From: Prorocentrum cordatum
Lineage: Eukaryota > Sar > Dinophyceae > Prorocentrales > Prorocentraceae
Reading direction: 5' to 3'
Length of the DNA: 45,326 nucleotides
Assembly (NCBI GenBank): GCA_963575745.1
Contig: CAUYUJ010005615.1
Span: forward strand, 14,739 to 60,064
In this document: positions 20,700 to 31,149 of the stretch, one piece after another
How the letters are laid out: every line of letters starts with the position of its first letter
How positions within the stretch are numbered: position 1 is the first letter of the stretch
Translations under genes and position numbers: made by a program
Notes under the pieces: generated by a model
The model's input: only the letters and a program-made list of their open reading frames with translations
What the model was told of the DNA's origin: nothing
Database searches by the model: none

Positions 20700-22200
20700 C
20701 TCACGACGCTCGAGTGGCTCGAGAGGTAAGCTGCTGGCTACCCCTCGCCCCTGGGCACCCAGCCCCCCCCCCCCCTCGAACCTCGACTGCCTTCTCAGAC
20801 GTCGCACCCCATGGAAGGCGTCTTTCGAGCTGCTCCACGAAGCGACGCGGGGGGGCGAGATTTTTCTGCGTCGGGGAAGCTCACGGCTAACGAGCTAACG
20901 AGCTCTCGACGACTCGACGATTCGACGACCAGAAAGTTGTTCATCCCGCCAGGACTTGAGCAGAGACAGAACTTCTCGCACGACGCCATGTCCCTGACAG
21001 CCCGCCTCAAGCTCAAAGGCCAGAAGGCCCCACCCCCGAAGACCTACCCTCCCACCCTCCTACCCCCCCTACCTCTTCACCCCTCCACGCCCCTCCCCCC
21101 CTCCTCCTCTCCTCCTCCCCACCCCTCCCCGCCTCACCCTCTTACCCCCCCATTGTTATCATTGTCGTCGGGGTGTCATGGTGTCAGGGTTCACCGCCGT
21201 GCGCTTCTGGTGTCGTTGGTCGTTGGTGTTGTTAAGTGCTAATGCCATTGATGCAACGCTGCTTGTGAACTTGTGGTAGTGATGGTTGTGATGGTTGGGC
21301 TGTTTCTCACATTCTCACATTGTCAAATTGTCATAGTCAGCACTCATCGTCGTGATCATTGTGATCACCGTGATCACTCGACCAATCGACCAATGTATCA
21401 TTATCATTGCTCGCACGTCGCCGACGTGCCATTACTCACTCCTGACTCCTTTGCTCCTCTGCTCCTCTGAGGCTCTCCAATATTTCAGTCTTTTCCAGCA
21501 GCGACAGCGCGATTGAGGGGCAACGCGAAGCGTGCAAGAGTATCGCGACAAAAGACTGGTTGCCTGGTTGCCTGGTTGCTGCCATATGTAGCCACATGGC
21601 CCTCGGGCCATATGACCTGCCGTCGCGCGAACGACGCGAATGCAGCGCGAGCAGCCAGGGCGCCCGGAGACCTGGAGGCCCTAAGCGAGCGCCTCAGAGC
21701 CCTAGAGCCCGAGAGGTGACTCGCGCGGGCGCCCAGCATGCAGCATGCCACGCTGCCACGCAAAGAAATACAACTAAAGCTAACGGCTAATCCAACGCAG
21801 GTGCCCTGCTGCACTGCTGCTGCAGCGTAGCCAGGCCACTTCAGAGCAGCATCAGGTCCACGCGACGCGGCGACGCATCCTAGGTCAATCGCCGTCGCGG
21901 TGTCGGTCCGTGCCACCGTGCGATTCCGATATGGTTGCATTCGTCATTTCTGAATGTTCAGTCTCCCCATCTCCACATGCCCACATGCCATATCATCTTA
22001 TCATCATTCCTCCCTCCCAAACTCACGAACTAGCAGCCGAGGGCCCGTGGGCCGAGAGCGAGGGACAAGATGGCAAAATGGCCAAGAGATTGCAAATCAG
22101 CGGCCTAATTAACGGCCTCTGATGACATGACTGACTCGGCCTGTCGCACGAGTCGCACGAGTCGATTCCGTCAGATCCCACAGTGGGCACAGTGGGTGGC
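20700..22200. other. No gene recognised between gene C and the tail exon
   Basis: Holds a C run near 20765, a pyrimidine-rich tract at 21040-21160, then mixed sequence. Frames such as the one at 20795-21016 (minus) look partly protein-like and might be upstream gene C leader sequence, but nothing ties them to it. Confidence 0.45.
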
Positions 22201-22690
22201 CTATTGCGGCGACGATGTCGGGGCCGAGGCAGGTGCAGTTGGTGCAGATGCAGCTGATGCTGCTGATGCTGCGCCTGACTGGAACTGGAAAAAGTGAGTC
22301 AGCTTCAGCTGCGTCATCTCGGCGGGGCCATCCGAGCTGCACTTGACGCGCAGGGAAGCTGCAACCTTGATGGACAAGCTCCTGAAGAGATGCCCAGATG
22401 GCCTGCGCCTCACAACAGCATGGGCCTTCTTGACATTGGCCTTCTTAGTGGGCCGCACTGGGCTATTCTGGGTCTCCGTGATGCGTTTTTTCTTCATGGG
22501 CTTCATCGGGGTCTGTGGCATCTTGGGCTTCGGGGTCTCTGGCACCGAGTTATCATCGCAGTCGCCATCATCATCATCGGAATCATTGCCATCGTCGGGG
22601 CGGTCGTGCATGTCGCCGTCAGGGTAATCGACCAGGTCGGAAGCAACGCTCAAAGTGGGAAATTCCGTCGCCGCGCCCAGGCGCGCGCCT
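22201..22690 (-). CDS. Terminal exon of an unidentified protein
   Basis: One frame ending at TAG (22201-22203) encodes an acidic run (DDGNDSDDDDGDCDDNSVPE), a Pro/Lys/Thr segment (PKMPQTPMKPMKKKRITETQ), a basic segment and an Ala/Ser/Pro tail (SGAASAASAASAPTAPASAP). This charge pattern suggests a disordered, nucleus-associated tail. It lies 680 bp downstream of the methyltransferase stop on the same strand. It could be an alternative last exon of that gene or a separate gene; the upstream limit is uncertain (TAG|G at about 22690). Confidence 0.45.
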
Positions 22691-23366
22691 AGGCGGACCA
22701 AGCTGCTTGAAATGCGTATCCTGCAAAAGATGTTCCGATGTCCCGAAGGCCCGAAGGCCTGGCGGGCCCGTCGGCCGCCGCGCCGATCCGAGGGCCCGCT
22801 GGCGCGAGGGCCTGCTACCAAAATCGCAACAGAGTCCATGATTTCCAAGATATCTCAAAACAATGTCCGGGAGTCCAGGGCTCCAGGATTCCAGGAACCC
22901 AGGACGAGCCGATCTTGGGGAGGAGGGGGGGGGGGGAGAGGGAACGAGGAGGCGAGGGACGAGGGTGACCCGACGATCCAAAACATCCGCGCCGCCGCGC
23001 AGGTCGCCGAGAGATCGCGAGATCACCGCCGAGGTCCAGATCTACCACAGCCACAGGCACCCCGCCCCCGCCCCGCCCAAGGGGATTTCAAGTTTCCAAG
23101 GCAGTGGGGAGCAGTCCTGGTGATAGAGCGCAGGGTGCAGCGTGTAGGAGGGGGGCGGAGGGGAGGGGGGGTGGAGGGAGGGAAGGGGGGGAGGGCGTCG
23201 GGCTCTACAGCCTCTACAGCTCTATACTATACCATTATTTTTCTATCTCATCTGTTCAACGGTTCAACGGTTCAGCCGCAGGCAGCTAGATTGAACAGAA
23301 GCAAGCACGTCAACCCTCCGATGTGATTCAAATGAATCGTGTTGCCAGCTTGCCTTCTCGAAGACC

Positions 23367-23449
23367 TCACAGTGCGGCCTGGGGTTGCGGGCACGCCTTG
23401 GCAGATAATACAAACACAAAAACGATGTCAACATTCGCACCGTTTTCTT
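23367..23449 (-). CDS. Gene A exon 5 (motif X and stop)
   Basis: Encodes EENGANVDIVFVFVLSAKAC then PQPQAAL and TGA. ENGANV stands where motif X (GN-x-V-like) is expected, with Glu instead of the first Gly. The acceptor is TAATAG|AAG. Confidence 0.65.
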
Positions 23450-26308
23450 CTATTAGATTTCCCCAGGGATCCAGGCATCCAAACATCCAGGCTCAGCGCC
23501 AGATCGCGTTCCAATATCGCCACAGGCCTGTTTGGCCGTGGGGCATGTTTGAAGCTTCCGTTGGTATTGTGGTTTTACAAACTACTACAACGACTACAAC
23601 ACTACAACAACTACAACTACTACCTTGGGACCTTGGGACCTTGTGCCAATAACATGGTAGCCCATGGGCCCATGGGGGGCCCATGGGGCCCTGGGGCCCT
23701 GGGACCACGGGGGGTTGTCACTTTCCGAATGTTGACCAACACCGTGGGCCCATGGAGCCTCAGGGTCGGCCAGGGGGCCAGGGGCCAGGGGGGGGTAGGA
23801 AGCTGACGATTTCGCAAAACAAAATGACCTTCGCTGAACTGAGTAATGGCGCCGCCAGTCGCGGCCTGACTTGCCTGGTCGATGGGGTAGCCCATCGCAG
23901 TCAAGAGCTCTTGGGCCGTCATCCAGCGGTCAAGCTTCGACTCGGGCACCTGGTCCTCGCAAGTGACGAACGCGTGGCCGAGATTGGCGATGAGCGTGTG
24001 GAGCGAAGGTCCAATGCTCCTGGCAGAGGCGAAGAGGCGCATAGGGCGAGAGGACGAGAGCGACAGTGACATCGGCCAGAGTTTGAGGGGGAGGGGTGGG
24101 AAAGGGGGGGGGGGGGGGCGAGTAGAACAGCAAAACAGATCGAGACGGTCTCGCGAGACGCGTCGGTCGAGAGAAAGACACAAACCACGACAGAGACTGG
24201 TGACCTGAGGTGACGGCGCGACGGCATGGATGTCGGGGGATAAGGGGATAAGGGGATAATGTCAGAGCATTGCGAGAATTGAAGCATTGAGTTGAGCGCA
24301 TCGGAGGAGTAGGAGAGGGGAAGAGGAGAATAGGAGTCGGGAAGGAGGAAAGGAGGAGGATGAGTGAGGAAGAAGAGAGGAGGAAGGTGAGAGGAGGAGG
24401 AGAGGAGGAGGAGAGGAGAAGGAGAGGAGAAGGAGAGGAGGAGTAAGGAGGAGGCGGAAGCGAGGGAGAGAAGAAATAGGAGGAGGAGAGGAGGAGACAT
24501 GGAGAGCAGTCGAGGAGGTCCTCATGACGCGCTTGGTGATGTTCTGATTGAGGTCGACACAGTCACCAGGGAAGCGAACGTCTGCGATGGCGAGGTTCCC
24601 ACGCTCGAATCGGGTAAGAGCGCCCCGAGCCGACGCTGGGTGGTCACCGTACTGGTCACCACCCTCTGCCCAGCGCAATACCACGCCCGGGCGCTTGCTC
24701 GACCATTCAACCTCGCCCTGGATGGCCTCTGGCGACGCGATCATATACTCGCGCCAACTGAAGCCGCACGAGCGACCGAAGAGCTTGAGGAAGTCCGATT
24801 CAATGGAAAGGAACGCTTCCACGCGGTCCGCCGTATGCGGCTCTTGCAAGCCAGCGTCCTGGGCGTGGCTGGTCGGGGTGGCGTGACGAACAAAACAGCA
24901 GCCGACGGGCCGTCGGGCCGTCGGGACACGGAGCCATTGGCCGTCTGCTGCTGATGTTGTTCCTCCTCATCATTCTCCTCTTCCTCCTCCTCTCCTTCTC
25001 CTCATCTCCTCCTCCTCCTCCTCCTCCCCTCCTCCTCCTCCTCCTCCTCTCCTCCTCCCCTCCCCCCCTCCTCCCCCTCCTCCTCTCCTCCACTGACTCC
25101 TCGGACTCCTCCACCCGCTCCTCCTCCCATTCCATCTCCCCTTCCTCCCCTTCCTCTCATCCTCTCATCCCTGTCCCCCTGTTGATAACCCATCAGTCCG
25201 TCAAGACTGGATCGCACCAAGCCTTCAGGAGAAGGATGACCATCTGGCGGGTGCGACGCGACGCCCACCCCAACTGGGACACGTCATTGACGACCCTGAT
25301 GATGTAGTAGTGGCTTCCCAACTCCTGGCGCGAGGCAACGCGGCAACGCGAACGCGCAAATATGATTTATTGGTTGCAAAGAGAAAAATCAAGTACACAC
25401 ACAAGTACACAAGTACACAAGTACAAAAGTACAAGTGCGCGACAATGATAATATGTCAAGATTGTGAGAGGGTTAGAGGAAAAGAAAGGAGGGGGAGGGA
25501 GCTCCTCGATGAGAAGGAGCTTGCCGAACGCCTTCACATTCTCGTGAACGATGATGGTGTCCCTCAACTCGCGCCGCAAAGCGCACCAGATAAAAAAGAA
25601 ACGCATCGAAGGACCCTCAGCGCCCTCCCTGGAACCGAACGCTGAATGCATGGTGCAGTGCGACCCCGCGCGGTGCATGCACGTCTTGACCATGCTGCAC
25701 AGGCCGTTGTGCTTCAGGCAATGGCCGACTACTTTCGGCCTGTGCTGGCGAAGCAATCGGCGAAGCTTGGTGAAGCTGGAGACGTAGCCGCCGTCCAATC
25801 CGAAGTCGAAGCGAACCTCATCTGGACAGAACTGGGAGATGTCCCCAAAAACATGACGAGGACCAATCTCTGGATTGTTGTCGTCAGGGTAGTGGCCTGG
25901 CAAGCGCAAGAGCTCCTGCAACGACTTCTGATTGACCTCGATCGCGTACTCGCTGCGGAAGCGAAGCGCGTCTCCAGTCCCGAAGCCTTGGTACTCACCT
26001 CCAGGCATGGTCGCGCGCAGGTATTGCCTGAAGGAGTGATGCAAGATGTTGTCCGCCAACTCGGGCCCGCCGATGCCTGAAAAAGCTCCAGACGTGGAGA
26101 CGACGCGCCCGTAGATGTACTGGCTGATCGCACTCCCGGGCCCGCCAGCGTCATCGCAGCCAAGGTGCAGGTCAGCCTTGGCCACTGCGGGAAGAACCCA
26201 CGCCATGGCTGTTGCCAGGTTGTTAACCACTGGGGGCATGTACGGCATCGCGTCGAAGTTGCGGCAAGGATGCGCATGAGGGAATTGCGGCAACTGCGGT
26301 TGCGCCAT
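23367..26308 (-). CDS. Gene A: cytosine-C5 DNA methyltransferase-like protein, 505 aa
   Basis: Five exons of 804, 102, 338, 191 and 83 nt join with matching phases from ATG at 26308 to TGA at 23367-23369. C5 methyltransferases move a methyl group from S-adenosylmethionine to cytosine C5. Motifs appear in the family order: FSGIGG (motif I, about 76-81), AIEVNQ (II), FGDIS (III), HCTMHS with the catalytic-type Cys at 218 (IV), HENV (VI, 255-258), GWASRRTR (VIII, 287-294), RWMTAQELLTAMGYP and NGANV (IX/X). The usual Pro before the catalytic Cys is His. A second Cys/His cluster (HCLKHNGLCSMVKTC) precedes motif IV. The short target region and absence of accessory domains mean substrate (DNA, or a diverged role) is open. 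Introns hold TCC/GGA repeats. Confidence 0.82.
23829..24019 (-). CDS. Gene A exon 4 (motif IX region)
   Basis: Encodes SIGPSLHTLIANLGHAFVTC then LDRWMTAQELLTAMGYPIDQ and ITQFSE. The R-x-(L/M)-T-x-x-E-x-x-x-x-M-G-(F/Y)-P pattern is a hallmark of C5 methyltransferase C-termini. The donor is GT (GCGAAG|GTCATT). Confidence 0.78.
24521..24858 (-). CDS. Gene A exon 3 (target-recognition region)
   Basis: Encodes DAGLQEPHTADRVEAFLSIE, then SWREYMIASPEAIQGEVEWS, and GALTRFERGNLAIADVRFPG followed by DLNQNITKRVM. The LTxxERxNL and DLNQN words are the kind found before the C-terminal motifs in this subfamily, as I remember it. The donor is GA (ATGAG|GACCTC). Confidence 0.75.
25223..25324 (-). CDS. Gene A exon 2 (motif VIII)
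   Basis: Encodes ELGSHYYIIRVVNDVSQLGW and ASRRTRQMVILLLK, the strand after ENV plus the Arg-rich motif VIII. It is 34 codons exactly. The donor is GC (CTGAAG|GCTTGG). Confidence 0.78.
25505..26308 (-). CDS. Gene A exon 1 (motifs I-VI)
   Basis: Encodes residues 1-268. ATG is chosen because it is the first one downstream of an AG in a frame that is non-repetitive; upstream frame sequence is repeat-derived. The exon ends GKLLLIE with donor GA (ATCGAG|GAGCTC), and GAG is repeated at the next acceptor. Confidence 0.8.
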
Positions 26309-27879
26309 CGCGAAACCCAATTGCTGTCTTACGTGTGGCAAATGGGAATCACGTGTACACACGCGTAGTGTAGTGACTAAGATTGCCACAGTGTAGCGCA
26401 GCAAGTAGCAAGCCTGAAAGCCAAAAGCGCTACGGGCTGTGCGCAAAAATGAAGAAGGAGGGGGGAGTAGTGAGGAGGAGAGGAGGAGGAGGCTGTGCGC
26501 AAAAATGAAGAAGGAGGGGGGAGTAGTGAGGAGGAGAGGAGGAGGAGGCGAGCAGAGGAGAGAAGGAGCAGAGTAGCATGGGTGGGTTGGGTGATCAGCA
26601 GAGGAGCAGTGGAGCAGTGGAGCAGAGGAGCAGAGGAGCATGGGAAAACATTGAGACCTTGAAGAGTCGTGGAGTCGTCGAGGAAGGAGGGAAGGTGATG
26701 GTGGGTTGATCTGATTACGCATGCGCTTGCGCTGCGTATCAGCAGCACCCTGCCCCTCGAGCATGAATTTACCCCGCTCCCGAGCGGTGGCCCCGAGCGC
26801 TACAAGGACCACAACAAGGCTCGAGGGTTTGAATATGATAATCTGAACCCCAAACAAAGTTGCAAGACATATAACATCAATGGAAGGGGTCTGAAGGTCT
26901 GAAATACTCAAGGGCTACTTGGGATCTTTCAGTGAGTTCTGGACGATCGGGGTCATATACTCGGCAAGCGAAGCGAGATGTCACCGCAGCAGGTTCCAGA
27001 GGACATCAGAACTCCAACAATGCTCGGCTCCAACAGCAGAACAACGCATATCACGCATACACGCAGACCCAAGAGCTCACGAGTTTGTCGGTGCGTCTTC
27101 GCTTTGTGGTGGAAACCTTTCCGTAGGACCGTAGGACCCCATTGCTTGGTGTTGGGGGAAGAGCGAGGGCGCGGTGAACGGCTATTGAATGATATGTTGG
27201 CCTGCTCAATGTGCCAATGTGATGCAAGAACCGAGAGTGACCCAGAAGGCTTCCACAAGGGTTCGGGCTTTGGTCGCAACAATGCATCGACACAACCCAT
27301 GTAAAACAATTGTGGCATACATGTTTGTCAACTTGCACGTGTGCACATGCATTTGTACGACGAATGGTGATATGATAGCTAAACGATGATTTGAAGCGAA
27401 ATCAACCACATCAACCACACATTCGTCACATGCGCAGCGTTGAACTATCCAGAACAAAAGTTGCGCACATGATACGTCAACAAGATTTATATGGTAGTAT
27501 GATACACCTGATCAAACCAAACCCTTCAAAACGCGACTGTGCGATGAGTTTCACATCACTGGGGAGCATAATTGCTATGATGTCGCAACCGAAATGTAGT
27601 GTGAGTTGGCGATTAAAACAGTTAAGATTAGTCACAAACGGTGAGTTTTACAATCGAAAATGATCGTGTATACAGAATTTTCAACAGAAATAAGTGCTGC
27701 AACGACAGCGTTCGTTGATGTATTCGTCATAAAAAAGTGGTGACAACCGCATACACTAACGAAAATCAAGTGCTAAGATCATGTCTTAACGAAGCGACAG
27801 TAGTGTGATGGACCCCAGCATCATCTACGCTGGGGACATCTCACAACTGACGTCGCATCATCGTCGGGAAGACCTACCA
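26309..27879. other. No gene recognised upstream of gene A
   Basis: Contains the 56-bp duplication and GGA-rich sequence to 26700, then mixed DNA, and from about 27290 distinctly AT-richer DNA with no open frame of interest. It should include the gene A promoter, but dinoflagellate core promoters cannot be recognised by eye. Confidence 0.45.
26435..26546. repeat. Exact 56-bp tandem duplication
   Basis: The unit starting GGCTGTGCGCAAAAATGAAG occurs at 26435-26490 and again at 26491-26546 without a visible difference. It includes a GGA-rich half. A perfect copy implies a recent event. Confidence 0.85.
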
Positions 27880-28985
27880 ACGGAACCCACCCCGTTGGGA
27901 GGATATCCCAATGAGACACACCTCCCCGTTGGGAGGACATCCCAAACGGTGCCCTATCCATTGGGAGCACCTCCCAATGGACCACCCCCCCAGTTGGGAG
28001 GACCTCCCAATGAGATCATCACCGTTGGGAGGACCTCCCAATAGGACGCATCATCTCCATTGGGAGGACATCCCAACGGGACCCTCTCCGTTGGGAGGAC
28101 CTCCCAATGGGGCCATGTCCGTTGGGAGGACCTCCCAATGGGGCCATGTCCGTTGGGAGGACCTCCCAATGGGGCCATGTCCGTTGGGAGGACCTCCCAA
28201 TGGGGCCATGTCCGTTGGGAGGACCTCCCAATGGGGCCATGTCCGTTGGGAGGACCTCCCAATGGGATCATGTCCGTTGGGAGGACCTCCCAACGGGGAT
28301 ATGTCGGTCGGGAGGACCTCCCAATGGGGCCATACCCGTTGGGAGGACCTCCCAATGGGACCGCCCCCGTTGGGAGCACCTCCCAATGGGGCCCTACCCG
28401 TTGGGAGGGCATCCCAACGGGACACGCGCCGTTGGGAGGACCTCCCAATGGGGACATGTACGTTGGGAGGACCTCCCAATGCCCCCCCCCGCACCCACCC
28501 CGTTGGGAGGATCTCCCAATGGGACAATCCTCGTTGGGAGGACCCCCCAATGGGACCACCCCCGTTGGGAGCGCCTCCCAATGGGACCCTGTCCGTTGGG
28601 GGGACCGCCCAACGGGACATGCACCGTTGGGAGGACCTCCCAATGGCACCCGTCTCGTTGGGGAGATATCCCAATGCCCCCCCCCATCCCCGTTGGGATG
28701 ATCTTCCAATGTGGCGCGACCTTCCCGTTGGGATGACCTCCCAACGGGACCCCCCCGTTGGGATGACCTCCCAATGGGGCCATCTCCGTTGGGAGGGTCT
28801 CCCAACGTGACCCCCCCGTTGGGAGTGCATTCCAATGAGACAATACACGTTGGGGTGACATCATAATGTGACCCTCTCCGCTGGGAGGACCTCCCAATGA
28901 TACCCTACCCGTTAGGAGGGATAACCACCCAATGCGACACTTCAGCGGTTGAGATAACATCCCAGCGATCTCATCTTCCATTGCG
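27880..28985 (+). repeat. 31-bp minisatellite with palindromic core, about 34 copies
   Basis: The typical unit is CCGTTGGGAGGACCTCCCAA followed by TGGGGCCATGT. The core TTGGGAGG-A-CCTCCCAA is a perfect palindrome with 8-nt arms around one base. Five units at 28089-28243 are identical in a row; those at the two ends are the most diverged and slightly variable in length (30-36 bp). The array lies in AT-richer DNA about 1.6 kb upstream of gene A. Because 31 is not a multiple of three and the unit lacks stops, long frames on both strands give a 31-residue repeat; these are not annotated as proteins. Confidence 0.92.
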
Positions 28986-29440
28986 GTAAACCTCCAACTT
29001 CAGGTTGTTACAACATGATTTTGCAATGTATATTGCAATGATTTCTCGTTTGAATCATTGTGTGTATGCAGGTAATATGTGTGAGTTCCATCTAACGGCT
29101 GCATGTGTTCCATGCTGCAGTTGCATCGATTACATGAAGTTTGGCTTGGTATCAGTATGTAGTTCATATCGTTCATATCGTGTGACCTCGGTTTCAAATA
29201 CAATTCTGAGGATGTCACATGGGTTCCATATGGTAAGCATCTCGTATGTATGGTAACCATATGGTTTTCATATCGGAATCGTCCAGACACACATGGTGTT
29301 CATCTGATCAGCGCATTGTTTTCCTGTGGGAATCTTGAAATACCAGCATGGCTTTCATGACGTGTTTCATGTATTTCGCATCAGCCAAGTCAAAAAAAGC
29401 AACCACATATCTTTCACCACGCTGGCATTTACTCGTTGAC
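28986..29440. other. No gene recognised
   Basis: AT-richer DNA with short repeated words (CATATCG/CATATGG near 29165-29275). A minus-strand frame covering 29308-29440 (ending DLADAKYMKHVMKAMLVFQD) has some coding character but no partner exon or family. Confidence 0.4.
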
Positions 29441-30380
29441 GTCGCAGGGAAGGACTGCACGCAGCATGGACGACTTGCCTGTCTCAAGATGACATTGCTC
29501 ATCTCTCCTCTCTCACTCTTCCCTGTCACCCAGTCTTCTCTCTGAGGTGCAGCCGAAGTCCGCCACTGTCGCTGTCGCCGCCGCCGCCTGAGGCATTGGA
29601 TACGCATCCATCCACCAATCGAAGAAGCTTCGAAGTTAAGGGGCCCAAGGTCCGGCAACTCGTGACCGACGCCGCGAAGCATCGGGCATCGACGCAGGAA
29701 GGAACACAGCAGGGTCTAGCCGCCCTCTGGATGTCATTGCGTATCCATCCTCTCCTCTCCCCCTGCCCCTCTGTCCCTTCAGCCTTCTCTCCGCGTAGCA
29801 GCCGACGCCGACATCCGCTTCCGTCGCTGCCGCCGTTGCCGCCGCCGTCGCCGGAGGGGCCGGAGGGGGATGCGCATCCATCCAGTCGAAACGTTGAAGC
29901 TAAGAAGCCCAGGGTCTTTCATTTCATGCCCGACGCTGCGAGGCATCGGGCATGTGCAGGAAGGAAAGCAGCAGGGTCTGGGGATGGGCTGGCCGCCTTC
30001 AGGACTCAGGATCTCCAGGATGGCACTGCGGCATTGCGTACCCCTTCCCCCCTCCTCGCCTCCTCACCTCCTCACCTCCACACCTCCTCAACTCCTCAAC
30101 TCATCTCTCCTCCCTTCACTCCTCCATCTCTCCTCAGCCCCTCTTGGGCCAAGCCCGCCACCGTCGCCGCGTCGCCGTCGGAGGCGTTGGATGCGCATCC
30201 ATCCAGTCGAAGCTGCCGAAATCAAGGAACCCAGGGGCCCAAGGTCCCAAGGTCCGTCAACTCATTCCCCGACGCCCCATAGCATCGGGCATCGACGCAT
30301 CGACGCATCGACGCAGGAAGGAACGCGGCATTGTCCCCAGGTCCTCAGGTCCTCAGGATGTCATTGCGTATCCAACATCC
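29440..30380. repeat. Three diverged units of about 270-320 bp
   Basis: GGATnCGCATCCATCC followed by GAAG(C/T)T, a CCCAAGGTC word, a GACGCCGCGAAGCATCGGGC word, GCAGGAAGGAA and GGATGTCATTGCGTATCC recurs with GCATCCATCC at about 29603, 29874 and 30195. Between these conserved blocks lie CTCCTC and GCCGCCGTCGCC stretches. Frames differ between units, so a coding role is not supported. Confidence 0.65.
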
Positions 30381-30404
30381 AACATCCAAATACCAGGACC
30401 CTTG

Positions 30405-30560
30405 CGACGGCGATCGATCGATCGATGACGATGGCGATGCCGGCGATGGCGATGGCGATGGCGATGGTTGCGATGGCGATGGCGATATGACGCGATGACG
30501 AGAAAGCAGGGGTGACGATTGCAACGGCGATGGCGATGGCGATGCGAGGTGGAGAGATGG
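30405..30560. repeat. GATC/GCGATG short repeats
   Basis: A (CGAT)n run is followed by many GGCGAT hexamers, interrupted near 30490-30520. Confidence 0.75.
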
Positions 30561-31149
30561 ACGCTGCTGACGCTGATGATAACGCGATGACGATATTGTG
30601 ATAACGACGATGTGGCGGACCGAATCTCTGCTCGCTAGGAACGTTCCGAACGGGACGTTCGACACGTCCGACATATCCTACGCCCTACATCCTACGGTCC
30701 TACTTCCCTACTTCCCTACTTCTGACTGTACAACCAAACATACAAAGGAAGGGGCTCCAAGAAGGGCTCCAGGCTGGCTCCGGGGCCCCAGAGGCTTGGA
30801 GGTGGGGCCACCTTATTGCAGCGCCCCAAACAGCAAATTCCAGCCAGCGCGGCGGCGCGGGCAGTGCGGTGCGATGCAGCCGCTATGTAGCCATGTAGCT
30901 GTGTAGCTGGCAGGCTGTCAGCAGAGGTGACAATTAATTGGCAGTTGTGATACAGCATCACCGCGGTGATGTTCTTGTCTTCCCTATCCCACACCTCCCT
31001 CACCATCATCTCCGCCACTCCTCCGCCCATCCTCCCTATCCTCATTCCTCCTCCTCCTCCTCCTCCCCTCCTCCTCCTCTCCTGCTCCTCCTCCTCCTTG
31101 GAGCTATCTAGCTAGCTCGATTGAAAAACGTGATCACACCTTTGTGCGT
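30561..31149. other. No gene recognised; TCC run at the end
   Basis: Mixed sequence to about 30960, then pyrimidine-rich DNA with a CCTCCT run (31045-31100) just downstream of the gene D stop. Confidence 0.45.

Noticed and set aside
27911-28835. A 290-300-residue Gly/Pro/Trp repeat protein
   Set aside because: Frames of similar length are open on both strands merely because the 31-bp unit has no stop codons; the start and end have no coding features.
27880-28985. CRISPR array
   Set aside because: Repeats are palindromic and about 31 bp apart, but there are no unique spacers of normal length: the inter-core bases are themselves repeated, five units are identical, and the surrounding DNA is eukaryotic with no cas genes.
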